Part shown: positions 25,001 through 39,641 of the stretch, in pieces
Numbering within the stretch: position 1 is the first letter of the stretch
How the letters are laid out: every line of letters starts with the position of its first letter
Origin: Microvelia longipes
Lineage: Eukaryota > Arthropoda > Insecta > Hemiptera > Veliidae
Direction: 5' to 3'
Assembly (NCBI GenBank): GCA_018340805.1
Contig: JACMZG010001913.1
Location: forward strand, 41,447,694 to 41,511,693
Length of the DNA stretch: 64,000 nt
The notes under the pieces: model-generated
The model's database searches: none
What the model saw: only the letters and a program-made list of their open reading frames with translations
Told to the model about the DNA's origin: nothing
Position numbers and translations under genes: made by a program

Positions 25001-28000
25001 AAGATAACAATGCGTTTTTATAAATTTTAAGGTATGTATTAGAAACAGTTTTTTTAGTTCAAATACTTCAGTTTCTTCAAATAACTTTTTTGATGAATAT
25101 AACCTAATTTTTCTTAGCATGATTTTAATGATACATTTTTGTTTAATATATAGTTGATTTAAATGTGAGCTGAGGGCTGAGCCCCATATGATAATTCCAT
25201 AACAAAGTAAAGATTGTACCAGTCCCAAATAAACAATGAAAAAGTTGTTTTTTGCTTAAAAAGTTTCTTAACCTATAAAATAAAAATATTAAGTGTTGTA
25301 ACCTTTTACATAGATAAGATGTATGTTATTCCATTTTAATTTATCATCTATAATGATTCCTAAGTATTTAGTATCAGATACTTAATATATTTTTCCACAT
25401 GTTTGGTTGCAATCACTATTATCACAATTGGATTATGTACATAAATGAAGCTACTTTCTCTACAACTTGTTCTCTTACTGATAGAAAAGCATAGATAATT
25501 TGATTTTTTACAATTCAAAAATAAATAATTCTCTAAAAGCCAGTTGTAATTATTTTCATACAGCTTTCAGCTCTTTCGAGAGCTTCGGCCCAACTACTGG
25601 CCTTGACTACAATACAAGTACATCTGCATATGATAATATTACCAGTAATATTTAAACTATAAATGCTATTTATGTAAACTATAAAAAGTATGGGCCCCAG
25701 CACACTACCTTGGGGCACTCCATGCATGACAGGTTTATAAGAAACTGAGTTTGTTTGTTAATTTTGACTCTTTGATATCACTTCAGTAAGGTAAGAAGCA
25801 AGTAGATTATAAGTATTACCAGTAAGTCCAATTTCTTTAAGTTTATCTAATAATATTAAGTGATTAATACAGTCAAAAGCTTTTTTGAGATCTAAGAATA
25901 TGCTTAAACATTTTTTCGTTATCATCGAGAGAGAGTATAGATTTGACTAGTTAGGTGAAAATGGCATCTTGAGTACTTAGTTTGCTACGGAAACCAAATT
26001 GATTATTGGATAAAATGTTTATATTTCTAAATGTAACATTAGTTGAGCTTTAATGCATTTTTCAAAAACTTTAGATAAATGTGGTAATAGGGAGATTGGT
26101 CTATAGTTTTCTGCCAACTTATCATTTCCCGTTTTATAGATTGGAATAACAATTGCAGTTTTAAATAGATAAGGAAAAATTCCTTTATTCAAGCAGAGAT
26201 TGAAAATATGGACCATAGGCTTAGCTATACTGTTGTTAATTGCTTTGAGTAATCTTGCATTTAGATTGTCATCACCCGGAGCAGAATCATTTGGGATCTC
26301 AGAAATAAATTTTGAAATATCAGATTCCTTAATGATACTAAACTTAAAGTTATTTTAGGGATAGAGTTGCTTTTTTTTATTAACTGAATTTAGATTTGTT
26401 TTTTCAGATTTTAAAATATTGTCTACAACACCTGAGAAGTATTCATTAAAGTGATCAGCAATGTCTTTATGATTGGTTAGGATATTTGAGCCGTTTGATA
26501 TTTGTTTTATACTTTTGTTAGGGGAAGATATACAAGCTATCCTTAGTTAACTTTCCATATTTGTTTACTATCGCATTTTCTAATTTTTTGTTGTAATAGT
26601 TTTGTTTAGCAGTTCTTATGAGTTTTTGAAGAGTTTTTCGATACTGAATATATCTATTTTTAAAAAATTCAAATAAAGGAAGGTTTGTATATTGGTTTTC
26701 ATTTTTTTGTATATATTATTTAGTTTTTAATGGCTGAAATCAAGCCATTTGAAATCCAGGGTTTTAGTTTTTTCCATTTTTTATTTTTGTTTTTTTTAGT
26801 ATGGCTAGAAGTATTTTCCAAAATATGTACATTAAGGGGTTTCATAAAATTTTTCAAGAGCTAAATTAGGGTCAGTTTCATTGTATACAAGGTGCCAATT
26901 TTCATTTTCAACTGATGATTTTAAATTTTCATAGTTTATAACATCATTTACAATAGTTTCATTTTGTTCAGTTTGTGCATGACTTTTACCTAAAAATAAA
27001 TTTTGCCCAAATACAGTTAAGAAGTGATCTGTCATATAATTTTCAAAAGTAGCTGATGTTATATCAGAGTATGATAGTGAGCGGTAGAAAATATGATCTA
27101 GGCATGATTTACTTTTAGATGAATAGTGAGTCGGAGTGTTAATTAATGACACAAATCCATTTGAATTTAAATTATTGATATATTCTGTTTTTGATGAGCA
27201 GCTCTCCGATCCGAGAAGGTTGATATTTATATCTCCAATAACAAAAGCATGATCAGACTCCAGGTTCTTTAGACGTAAAAAGTTGCTTAGTTGATTATTA
27301 AAATGTTGTACCTTTAAAGATGGAGATCGGTAACATGCTAAAATTATGAAACTTTGATCCTTAATAAGAAATTTGACAGTAGCTGAGTTGCAAGCAGATA
27401 TATAAGTACATTCCTCAACTTCAATATTTGATAAAGTATTTGTGTTAGTATATATATTGACACCGTCATAGGATGTGTTTTTTGAGACTAGAGAAAACGT
27501 TTTGTAGCCTTCTATGTCGTATATGGTAGTTTCTGACTTCAAATGAGTTTCGGTTAAAATGATAATATCAGGGTTTAAAGCTTAGATTGTTGACTAGTAC
27601 AAGGAATTCATCAAAATTAGTATTGATACCTCGGATATTTTGATGTATAAAGGTGACGTTGTGCTCTTTAAATGCACTGTTGAGAGCATCGAGGTCCTTG
27701 TATATAAAGTTACTAAAAGTATTAATACTTTCGTTTAAGAGATCCATAAGTTAAGATAAAAAAGATAGTTTAATGGCGATAGTAAGATTAAGCGTGCGTC
27801 GATTTGGGCACACCAAGCCTAGTTATGTCAGATTGGTTTCTTATTCTTATTGCACGAGCTCCTTCTTCTTTCCTCACATATACTGAAACCTTGTTTAGTC
27901 CAAAAATGTATATAGCCAAGTGGTTTAAGGGTTGATTTGGTCAACCATAACAAATGTTTAGTATCCATTGTGAGTTCTTTCGCCAATATAGACTGTTTGC

Positions 28001-31000
28001 TTGTTTTTTTACCGAGGCCTAAATTCTCGGTAGTCACCATGATGTTTTGTTGTAAAAAGTTGATTTTTGTGTTCTACATTAAAGAACTCAATAATGATTA
28101 GAGGATCCTTGGGATCGCTGTTATTTCTCTGATTTTCCTATATGATGTTTTGATGTGTTGTTCGAGATCTGACGAATTTAATTGATTCAAATTTACTTAC
28201 GATTTTATTAAGATCTCATCCTCTTTTTTGCGGGACGCCTCTAACTTCGATGTTATTCACTATTAAGTTTTTGTTCTAGTCTGTTCACTCGAGTTAAAAC
28301 CCATTCACTTTTTATCCACTTCCGTTACGTGTACCTTTATTTTCGTATTTTCTTCAATAACTTCATCAACTTTTAATTTTGATCATCAAACTTATCCGAT
28401 ATGTAGTTTGAGACATTATAACTTGATTTAAAGCTCGCATGATGTCTTTGTTGCTCGGATTTTCTGTGTTAAGCTCTGATTCAGCAAGGTTAGATTTGCA
28501 CTTTTCGTGGTTAGAATCTTGCTTTGATGGTTTCGTATTTGTCTTTTTATTGAACATTTTCTATATAAGGTTATACATTTTGGACAGAGATATTTCGCCC
28601 TTTCTTTTTTCCCGTCATCAGAAAGATAGAGAATTACTGTAGAACGATCTAAATTTCCACAACTCATTGCATGTATCCATGACGCACATGGTCCGGTGCA
28701 CAGTATTTGATACGCGTTTTTACCGATTTTTTATCACAGACGCCACAAATTATTGTTTACTCATAATTTAATAGTTTAAGATCTAAGAGATACAATAAAA
28801 CACCAAATAAAAGAAAATACAACGAAATTTTTTAAAAAAAGCACGAAGTAAATTCAGAGATGCTTACCGATAACCTCAGGAAGGTTACTCTTATTAATTT
28901 AATTTACTTAAGTTATTTTATTCTTACTTATTTATTTCATTTACTTAAGTTTATTTTATTCTTACTTATTAATTTAATTTACCTAAGTTTATTTTATGCT
29001 TACTTATTTATTTACTTAAATTTATTTTAATTTATGTAAATAATATAATTTCATTTGATTTAATTCCATTAAATATAAAATTTAAAAAATAAAATTAAGC
29101 TAGCTATAATCAATAACACCACTCTCGTTAAAATTAAACCCCTTTGAGGAGCATTGTAGAACTCTTTCTCCCCCATTGGGCCCCTTGAAATATAGGTTTG
29201 AGCCCTTTAGGCCAAACCCTCATCGGGCCTTTTTGTCTCGGTCCGCCGTTGATTGTTACTTTTCAAAACTATGAGTCCACATTATTCAAACATATTAAAC
29301 AAACTGCTAAGTACAGACCCAAACTCTCCCAAGCTCATTAAATTATATCAGTTAAGTAAGCGTAACGACAAAGTAAACTTACCTTGAGTAGCTATGTATC
29401 TATTAATAATGCCAGATCCAGGTATTTCCATATTGACATAATTAGCATTAATATAATCACCGTTTGGACCGTTCTCTAAAATAACTCTTGTTAAGTCATC
29501 TAAACAAAAAAAAAATTAAATTAATTTAATGAAATTATGAAGTACATGCAGAGAAATTGTCAATTTGACCAAATAACTAGCTAGATCAGAACGGGCCATA
29601 AGTTATAGTGCTATAACAATTAGCATGGTGTAGCCTTCCACCCAGGATTCCAGGTGAACCAGGACACTCTGGTATGAAATCCTAGAGGGTACTAGAATTT
29701 CATCCACGAAGGATACTTACAAACACTGTCCTACCAAAGAGAAAACAAAACTTTCTACTTCGTGATATGAAAATAAAGACCCAAGGCTAGATGTTCTCAA
29801 GGCCTACGAAATTCTCAAAAAAATTCAGAAATGGAGCCTCAATCAATAATAAAAAGAATGCTCAAAGCCTACAGGCTAAAGCACTGAGACATTGGTTTCA
29901 GCAAGGGGAGTATAAACTAACAGCGAAACAAACCCTCGGTTTATCAGTGCAATATAAAGATTCTGACGTCATTAACCCACAATAATGACTCAGCAAAAAT
30001 TTTGAAACAACATGAAACGCAATAATGAGTAAAGGTTCCGAGGTACCCCGTACCCGATTTTTGACTAATATGTTTAGAAGTTGGCTAATACAGTGACAAT
30101 GTGCCACTTACAAAAAAAAGGAATATTTCCAACTGATATAGGGCAACAACCATTTGACTGTGAAGTGGTGGCAGGAAGACAGGCGCGTCTCCTCCAAAGC
30201 CCTCTTGTTTTCTTATTAGTAAATGAAAATTCAAATCATAATTGTCAATGACACTTACAAGGAAGTACGTCTGTGTATCGATTTAGCGTCGTATTATGAG
30301 GTAAACAAGCCTGCGACACTGAAAGATCAGGTTTCTTCCAGTATAACCTGTCAAAGTGAGCTACGATGGATCTGTTAGTCAAACCTTCCGCTAGAGCTGT
30401 CATAGAAGCTTGCAAACTTTCTCTACCACCTGCGTGAACTGTAGTGTCACTAACATACTGGTATAGGGGTTCTTCCTCACCCGCACCATTAGCACCTCCT
30501 GATGTATACATACCTTGAAATAAGTCATTTTTATTAGTAATAGAAGTTAAGAGTTTCTCATAAAAAGTGTAATTTTAAATGTTTTAAGTACAAGAATGGG
30601 ATAATTAAAGAATTAATGCGGTGATGTTTTGACCAAGCTGGCCATAACCATGCCTTTAAAGGAAACACAAAATCCACCCTGTAGCTAATATACATATCAT
30701 CATAACATAATTAAAAATTAAATAAAACCAGAAATATACAATAAATAATAAAGATAAATTAAAAAAAGAGCATGACTTATTAAAGAGCATTATCATGTCA
30801 TCATAACTCATTCATTATTATTTAGATTATAATGATCGAGATGGCGGTTTCTATCACATTCCATTTGCCTTCAGTAGATTAGACTTTGTCAGGTTGTTCC
30901 CATCTTGAGGCAATAAAATTGGAGGAAACATTTATATAAAATTTTACCTTAAACATCATCAGTTCTACATAAAATATCTAACATCTGAGACAAAACTTAA

Positions 31001-33470
31001 CACTCCCTAGGGAATAAAAAGTAATTTTTTGTCCCTTGAGAGTAAAAAATAACCTTTTCCCCCTAGGGAGTAAAAAGTGTTACCTATAATTGTGGTAAGA
31101 GTCCTCAAATTTTATAAAAGGAGATATTTTTCCATTTTTTTTTGTGAGCGTAATCCACTAAATTTATAAGAGGGACCTAACCAAAAAAAAAATTGTATTG
31201 GCTCAAAATCCATTTCAGGCCCAAAACAGTTGTTTGGAGTAACATTTTTTTAAGATTATTACTTGTGTGTGTCTCCAGAATAGTAGATGATAATTAGTTA
31301 AGGGCATAGAAGAGACTAGATTTCATTAGCTTTAATAAACTATATTTAACTACTTACACTGTAGCATATTCATGCTTAATGAAGCTAATTTAGCAATGAA
31401 AATTTTATACATACATCAATTGGAACTATTTCACATTGATTAGTAAATGATTAATTTTCCTTTTTTGGAGGAGGACAGCACCCCCAAAAGTTATAAAGAG
31501 AACTCAACCAACAATTTTTTTGGGGTCAAAATCTGTATAGGCCCAAAGGATATTGTTTGGAGCCAATAAAAAACATTTGTAAATATTTATTTTTCCCATC
31601 CCAATAATTACCTCCCTCGGTTTTGCCTAAGGAGTTAAATCCTTTGGCTAGCTCAGTTTTTGCCTCAGTAACCAACTAACTGCTTATGGAAATAATAGCA
31701 TTATTTATGTCCTTTGGAGCATAAACAATTATTTTGATTTCATATATTCAAATATACTTACTGCTAGGTCTGACAGTTAACACAAGTTCCCCAGAATTAC
31801 TATCCCTAGAGGTTCTGATCAGATTGACCACATGTTCATGTATCATACCACTGATATCTATTCCATTAATAACAAGAACCTGCACACAAAAAGTTAGCTT
31901 TATTAACTCATAAAAATTTATAATTAAAATATCAATAACATACTTAGTATGCTTCGTCAAAGATGTTAAAGTTCTCAAAATTTGGACTTTGGAACTTTTA
32001 GTTTTTATCCACCTATAATTTTAAAATTTCAACTATTTTTTAACACTGAAGTAATTATTAAACATCGTACTGTCTTTTAAAATCTACTTTTCAACATTGA
32101 GTTTAAATGTTAAAAACAAAAGCAGAGGAGATGAGGGTAGATATTGAAATAAGTAGGATATATTTACTCTGCAACTCAATAAGCTTTACCTGACTGTGAC
32201 TAAACCTGGGTTCACGTTCAACCCGTAGATAGACTAGTATGATCCAACCTTTAGAACGTTTAGTTTTCACCCCATTGTCTCACCCATCCCCCTCCCCTCT
32301 TCTTTAAATGCCTTGACTATTTAAAATTGATTTTTTTTTCAGTTTAATAAATTTTTTAAACGTATTTATAATACGACACACGGCTAAAATCAATTGACAG
32401 CGCGCCAAAAATCTGTGAGGGAAAGAATTTTATTGGTTCAGACCGACCACGATCTTTCCCCCTCCACTTTATGCCAACCTCGGTATAAAAAAATACCTTT
32501 TTCGTAAAATAAAATCATAAAAAGGCAACACTGGTTGTAAATATTTGTAACCTCGCTTCGCTTTTATTTCCCTCATTGTGCATATTTATCTGTTCGAGTT
32601 CGTTTCGTTCCATTCCAATCTGTTTAATTCATCCAATTATTGCAGAGTTGTAATATGATCTGAGTGCCTATATTTGACGCATGGACATTGATGTATTCTT
32701 CAAGCATTTCTTGCTATTTGAGTACAGCGCAGGGTCTGGGGTCTGTCAACCAAAAGACAGCATTTTTTTCGAAAATGCCACGTCTTTCGATAGATGACAG
32801 TCTTGACTTTTTTAAGTCATGAATGCATATTGTGTCATATTATTTTTATAATATGAAACAATACACTTTCAATTATACAAACATGACACAAAAAAGCAGT
32901 TTATTTTGGAAAAAAGTAATTATAGCTGACAATTGATTAAAATCGTCAAACTTTTATCATAGAACTCTTATGATCTATTGCATTACGTAATCAACAACTT
33001 TAACTCCACTTAATTCATACTTCCCGAACAAATTTAATGCAACACTTAGATAAATTTATAAGACACAACAATATTCCTACTTAAAAAGTAAATAAATAAT
33101 TTTTAAAAATAAAAAAATACGATATCAAATAAAAACAAATAATAAAATTCAAAACATAACCTGACTTTCAGTGTTGCCAGAGTAGGGATTTTTTTTGTTA
33201 CTTAAAAGAAGGGATTTTTTTATTTAAAAATGAGGGTTGAAAGCATTGAGATTTTGGCGGGGTGTCAATTGATTTTAGCCGTGTGTCGTATTATAATCAT
33301 TTTAAGAGCAAAAATTTTTCATTGGAAAAATACTCTATTAATTAGTTATTTATAGTTATATGATGGATTGAGCTGTGGAGTGCTATGATAATAAGAAATA
33401 AAATTAATATAGATTAAATACATTTATTAAATAATTATATATAAATAATTTTAAATAATTTAATATATAT

Positions 33471-33534
<64 letters not shown>

Positions 33535-36500
33535 TCATTAAATCAAATATATAAGGAGGAAATCAGTAAGAAGCATCAAATCTCACCTCGTCTCCTTCGT
33601 TTAACTTAGGATATGACATATCAGCAGGTGTTCCTGGTACAACTCTTGATACTATAATACCCATGCCGAGATCAGAACCGCCTTTAACATTGAAACCAAA
33701 TCTACCTTCGTCATCCGGTGTCATTCTAATGAATACGAGGCCATCTTCGTTACCACTCTGAAACAATAAAACAAAATATAACATTATGATTCATCAAACG
33801 ACAGCGAATACTTCTGCTAAACCCGTAAATAAATAATAAAAAAATGTCTTTATTGTTTGAAACACATATAAGTGACATTAAGGCCCATATTCAGAATGAT
33901 CAAAAATATCCAAAAAATATCTCCTAGATTCTTCCTAGATTGGTTCTAGCTTCCTCCTATTTTTTTCCTACATTTTTAACCGTCCCTAGGGCTAGGAAGA
34001 GATCCCTCCTAGCCTTTTCCTAACTTTGTACCTTATATTCTAGGAAAAGTCTGGGAAAAAGCTAGGAACAACCTAGAAGAAGGCTAGGGAACAACCTAGG
34101 AGAGATTTTTTTAAAATGATTCTGAATACCACCCTGAGTCTGAAATGAAAGATGTACATAGTTAATTTGAACAAAAAATTTTAAACTAGTAATTGCCACA
34201 CTGTGATTTTTATAAAAAATTAGTGCATTTAAGCAACAACTATTTACTAAAATTTTTAGAGATAAATTCATAATTTGAACGAAAATTAAGGTAATCAAAA
34301 CTTCTCTGTTTTCACTAAAATTCAAACGGGTCTGCCTAAAACATAGATCCATTAAAATGACTACTATTTCAAACAAAGCAACTCAATAAGTAAATAAATT
34401 GAACAAAAACTATAGATATATTAAAATTATTATTATGTGCCTCGTTTGGTTAGAAAGAATACAGAATATATTTATTATTAACAACCCGAAAATGGGTACA
34501 ATAGTCGTCAAAAAAAAAATAAAAGTTTACAAAATTTAAAAAAATTTTAAAGTTTAGAAAATCTTGGTAGGAATAAAAAGCATGTGTTTTTAATACAGTT
34601 TCTAGTTTACTTTAAAATGATTTTAGTTCTAGGTTTTGAATAAATTTTGGTAAGTGATAGAAAAATTTGATGCACCAATAGTTTGTACTATTTTGAGTAC
34701 GGTGAAGCCTGCAGTATTTAATATCTAAATTGTGATTATGACGGGTATTATAGTTGTGATTATTATGAACATTATTGTACAAATGGATATTTTTTTAACA
34801 TATAACAGACATTGTAAGATATAAATAGACGGCACAGTTAATATGCCGTCGGTAAGAATTGCCTAGGAAGGTTATTATAACCTTTTTACTTTTATGTTTG
34901 CGCACACTTCTAACCCAGAGTTTACTCCACTCTGGATTACTATTTTCTAGTGTAAAGAAGAATAGTGCAGAGTAGAGTAGTGTACTCCAGTTCATGTGCT
35001 AAACAAACCTATATTGAGATGAATTGTTCTTATTAATAATAATATTAATGCATCATTATTTATACGAAACAAATTGTTTACATAGCGTTAGTTTTACATT
35101 AAAATCTTTAAATAATTAAAGGACCCCGCAAAATCCTTATGAAAAATGGCTCTCGGCTAAATTCGCTGAAACTTTGCATAAATACTAAACTTAACATGCT
35201 GATCAAAAGTGTCAATGGGCACAACGCTCTATTATCAACCCTTAGCCTTGTAAGGACACTTAATCTCACCCCATCAGGGTAATGCTTATGAAAAATGGCT
35301 CTCGGCTAAATTCGCTGAAACTTTGCATAAATACTTAACTTAACATGCTGATCAAAAGTGTCAATGGGCACAACACTCTATCTTCATCCCTTAGCCTTGT
35401 AAGGTCCCTTATATTAACAATATCAGTGTATATCCATATACAAACTGGCTCTTGGACGGATGGGGTGAGTTAAGGGTTCTTACAAGGCTAAGGAATGAAG
35501 ATAGAGCATTGTGCCCATTGACACTTTTGATCAGCATGTTAAGTTTAGTATTTATGCAAAGTTTCAGCGAATTTAGCCGAGAGCCATTTTTCATTAGGAT
35601 TTTGCGGGGTCCTTTGACAGAAATTCATTCATCAAATAAATTGTATTTTCTAATAGGTAGGTTTTTAGTTTAGAGGTAAAAGAAAGAAAAGGTAGGTTTC
35701 TTGTTTCCCTACTTAATTTGTTAAAAAGCTTCACGCCTAGACACTTGAATTCTGTTACAGCTTTCTTTAGTATGGCTATAATGTATTACTTAAATTATTC
35801 TTACAGTTTTACTCTTATGATCAACTTACCTGAGGTTGATCATAATGAGAAATTTCATATATTCCAGCTGGCTCAGGGTCCTCATCAGCGTATGTGATGG
35901 ATCTAGGAGGCAACACAGGTGTGAAAGCTCGACTCAGCTGATGTTCTGCTTGCAGTTGTGCCAACTCTTGAACAATATGATCCATATCATCCCCATTGGT
36001 ATCTATGAAGCCTCCTTCCCTAAAAACAAAAAGCAACCATTCACATTATTGGTTAACTTAACAGTCATGGTACCTTTTTAGTAGAAAAATATAAAGTTGT
36101 AGAGGAAGCATAGCAAAATTATTATTACTTTTTTCAATATACCGTAGGTATATAGGGAAAGTATTTTGTTTGCAAAAAAATCTGAAACAGAGAGGTCACC
36201 GGATTTAACCTTTTCAGGAAACCTCCTGAAAGGTTTTCACAAAATTGTTTGTCTGTGTGTGTGTCTGTTATCATCGTAGTAGCTTAAAAATCAGTCTACC
36301 ACTGTAGTTTGTGCTATTCGAAAAATAATTTTTATGACGTCATTAACCTGCAATAATGGCTCAGGAAAAATTTCAAAAAATCTTCAAACACAGAAAAATC
36401 AAGACACTGAAAAAATTCACTACTGCGGGTTAATGACATCACAAAAAATATTTTCTGAATAGCACAACTACACTTATATACTGATTTTTGTAGTCTTCAA

Positions 36501-39500
36501 AAAATAGTTTCAACTCTCTAGCATAAATACACTAGGAGCTACATTGATAACAGACACATTCACAGACAACTTTGTGTTAACCACTCAGGAGGTCTCAAAA
36601 ACACCTGAAACGGATAATTCGGGTGACATCCCGATTCCAGATTTTTTTGCAAACGATATTTTTCCTACATACCAACAGTATAAAAGAGGAAAAGTAAACA
36701 TCAGTTCACCTATAATAGGTTAAAAACTGAAAGCTACATACGTCAATAATCCGTTTCAGGAGATTTAAGACCTCTTGAGTAGTTTTCACAAAATTGTTTG
36801 TCTGTATGTGAGTGTCTGTTATCATCATAGCTCTCGATGTATTTACGCTAGAGAGTTGAAAGTTTGTAAAAAAAATTGTAGTATAGGTGTATGTGATACT
36901 CGGAAAAACATTTATGGGGTCATAACCAATAATAATGCTCTCGAAAATTCCAAAAAATCATAGAACACAAAAAAATGTGCGATCGAGTTGAGATTTGGCT
37001 TGCATGTATAAGAATAAAATATGTGCCAAGTTTTATCTCATATATAATAATAATAATAATAATACCCGTTTGGAGTCTTGCGGCTCATCAGGGATAACCC
37101 CTGCGGGAACCACCTCGGGTGGTAGTAGCAACCGTCACGCTCAAAGTGTATTCTAAAGTTGGCGATAATTTATTTAAACAATAATCTTCTATAAACTGAG
37201 AGCGTAACCTGGGATGCGAACCCCAGACCTCCGTGGGTGTCAAAGGTCAGTGTAAAGACTAACGCCTTAACTACCTCGGCCACGGTGGCGGCTTATCTCA
37301 TATAAATTTGGCAAATTGAATATTCTTAGGAGGATTCTTAGGAAGTAGGGAGGATGAGCTAGCAAATCTGATGTGATGGATTCAAAGTGAGAAGAAGTTC
37401 CAAGGTACCCTGTAAAATTTTATACCCCCCTAATTTGTTTATAATTAAATGTACTTTAATTGTTCTTGTGTACAAGAATACACCAGGAAAATCTGTCAAT
37501 TATGTAATGAGACTTCTCTAATTGGGCTTAAAACAGTTAAAACAAGAAAAGTTGATTAAAAATTAATTATACATATATTTCACACACACACGCACACACA
37601 TATACGAGCCACAGATGTGGTTGATTTGTCTTTCTATTTAGAAAAATTCAAAACAACATTAGAAACACTTTTAATCGAACAAGTAATTTTTTCATACGTT
37701 TTTCCCCAATCCTGATACCCCCGAAATATAGTAAGTTTTTCTCTCATAAGACTTGATTTTTGAGTCAAATTTCATTAAAGTTAAATTAATTCTTTGAGCT
37801 GTAGCGTGACATGCATACACTTATACAAAACATTTTGTTTTCATTTATATTAAATGGGTGTTGTGTTTCTTGGCTGATGCAAAGCTAGCCGCTCTTTTCA
37901 GAAAATAGGAAAGCAATATGTGTAAAGAGAAGAAAAAGAAAAATTAGAAAAAAAAGTTAAAGTAGAAACACTCACTGGTCATTATTAGAAGTCTCCGTCC
38001 AAGCTCGCCTAGGTAATCTTGATAATGATGTAACTTTATTATCGTAAGGCCTCGAATTACGAGTAGTAACAGGAGCTTTGGGCTTTTCCTCCACTCCAAC
38101 GACTAGCTTCCTACTCGAACATCTAAACATTTAAATTAAGTTTATAAAGCATAAGCACAAAATCCACATCCTTTGCGATTTAGTAGTGTAACAGGATAGT
38201 GGCAATTCTAAGTTAAAAATCCTGAACCCACAGCCTTTGTGATTTAGTAGTGAAACAGGATGGTGGGAAATCCAAAGTTATGATTTCACAAGTAAAATAA
38301 TCATCACCTAATAGACAGCTGTACTAAATTCTCGAAGTTGCCAGCATTGACTGGTGATAAGCCCTTTATTTTCCACAGGGTTATTAATTTTATACATTAT
38401 TTAGTTTTGAGGAGAGATATTTTTCCTTTTATTATTTAGTTTTGAGGAGAGATATCTTTCCTTTCATTATTTAGTTTTGTGGGGAGACTTCTTCCTTTTA
38501 TTATTTAGTTTTGAGGAGAGATATATTTTCTTTCTTTATTTATAATGGAATCCATTCAAGCTCTGATATAATATAGCAACAGTATAATTTTATTTACTCA
38601 ACAGACAATAATATTCAATCATACCTAATAAAAGTTCTATCAGGCCTTGCCCTAAGTTTAGACTCTTCCAGAGCTTGCATTTCAGTTCTACCAGAGAAGT
38701 TGAATTTCGAGCCTCCTCCAACTCCAACACAGGGGGATAGTACAGTCCTTCTTCGTGTCTGTGGACTTTGTAATCTAAAGAAAGTATGATGTTCCACGCA
38801 GGACTTCCAAAGGGACTTGCAAGATCTGTAAGTCACTAAGTTGAAACCAAGCAGAGTATCGTAACTCTCACCCTAAAGACAAATTACTTACACAATAAAC
38901 AAATAAAGACAAAAATAAGATTGGTTAATTAAATACTTTCATTCAATAATGTTAAAAAAATTATCAATGATGATGATAGATTAAATTTTCCTCATTTACA
39001 CCGTATGTAGGCCACCTAAGCCATTAAGATCGTTAAACCTAAGGTTGTAAGGCAAGGAAGGCTAGTTTTGTGTTGGCTAAGAAATCGGGGCTGGCAAGAA
39101 GGGCCAGGTTTTGCCTCTCCACTCAATTAATAACTGCCAGCATTTATACTGATAATAGACGACAAGGTCTATGGTTCCCACCTAGGTCTATGGACAGCAG
39201 GCCTGGGATAATGAAAGAAAATAAGTCACTCCAAAGCGTGGAGAGACAGACTTCTTTTCTTTTATTATTTATGATGGACAAAATTCACACTTATTCTACT
39301 AATGTAGCAGATCTGGGATACGCATCACAAGTTACACTCTCAGTTTAAAAAAAATTGTCAAATAAATTATCAACTTTAGATAACACCTGAGGTAGTTTCC
39401 ATAGAGGTTAACATAATATTATTATAGCACAGGGATAAAAAGCATAAACCAAAATTTCACTTAAATTATCCATGTCAGGTGCTCATAAGAGAAATTTGAA

Positions 39501-39596
39501 AAAAAAAAATTACATTTTATTGAGGTCATCTGAATAAAAGATCTGAATAAAATTGGTGGAGGGGGATCGATTCCCGTTCATCTGAATCCAATATAT

Positions 39597-39641
<45 letters not shown>

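Larger units (their letters stand above)
24295..28895 (-). mobile_element. Near-complete LINE (CR1/Jockey group), decayed
   Basis: Antisense LINE of about 4.6 kb. Order 5' to 3' on the minus strand: an ORF1 with Cys pairs (CGVC, CPKC) resembling a PHD finger (28,780-28,430); an apurinic endonuclease (27,740-26,832); a reverse transcriptase (about 26,220-24,953); and a 3'UTR ending in tandem (TTTGA)n near 24,295. Many stops and frameshifts interrupt it. Confidence 0.85.
22649..29251. mobile_element. hAT-type element with perfect 8-bp TSD, expanded by nested insertions
   Basis: The left end starts CAGGGGCGGACTGGCC and the right end is the inverse of a CAACGGCGGACCGAG start. ATTGTTAC flanks both sides (22,641-22,648 and 29,252-29,259), a perfect 8-bp duplication typical of hAT transposition. 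The host part is non-coding; 6.6 kb results from nested insertions (a TIR element at 22,837, a fold-back element at 23,430, a tandem array, and a LINE at 24,295-28,895). A short uninterrupted relative is at 49,952-50,847, inverted. It lies in the large intron between Ptpmeg exons 15 and 14. Confidence 0.88.
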
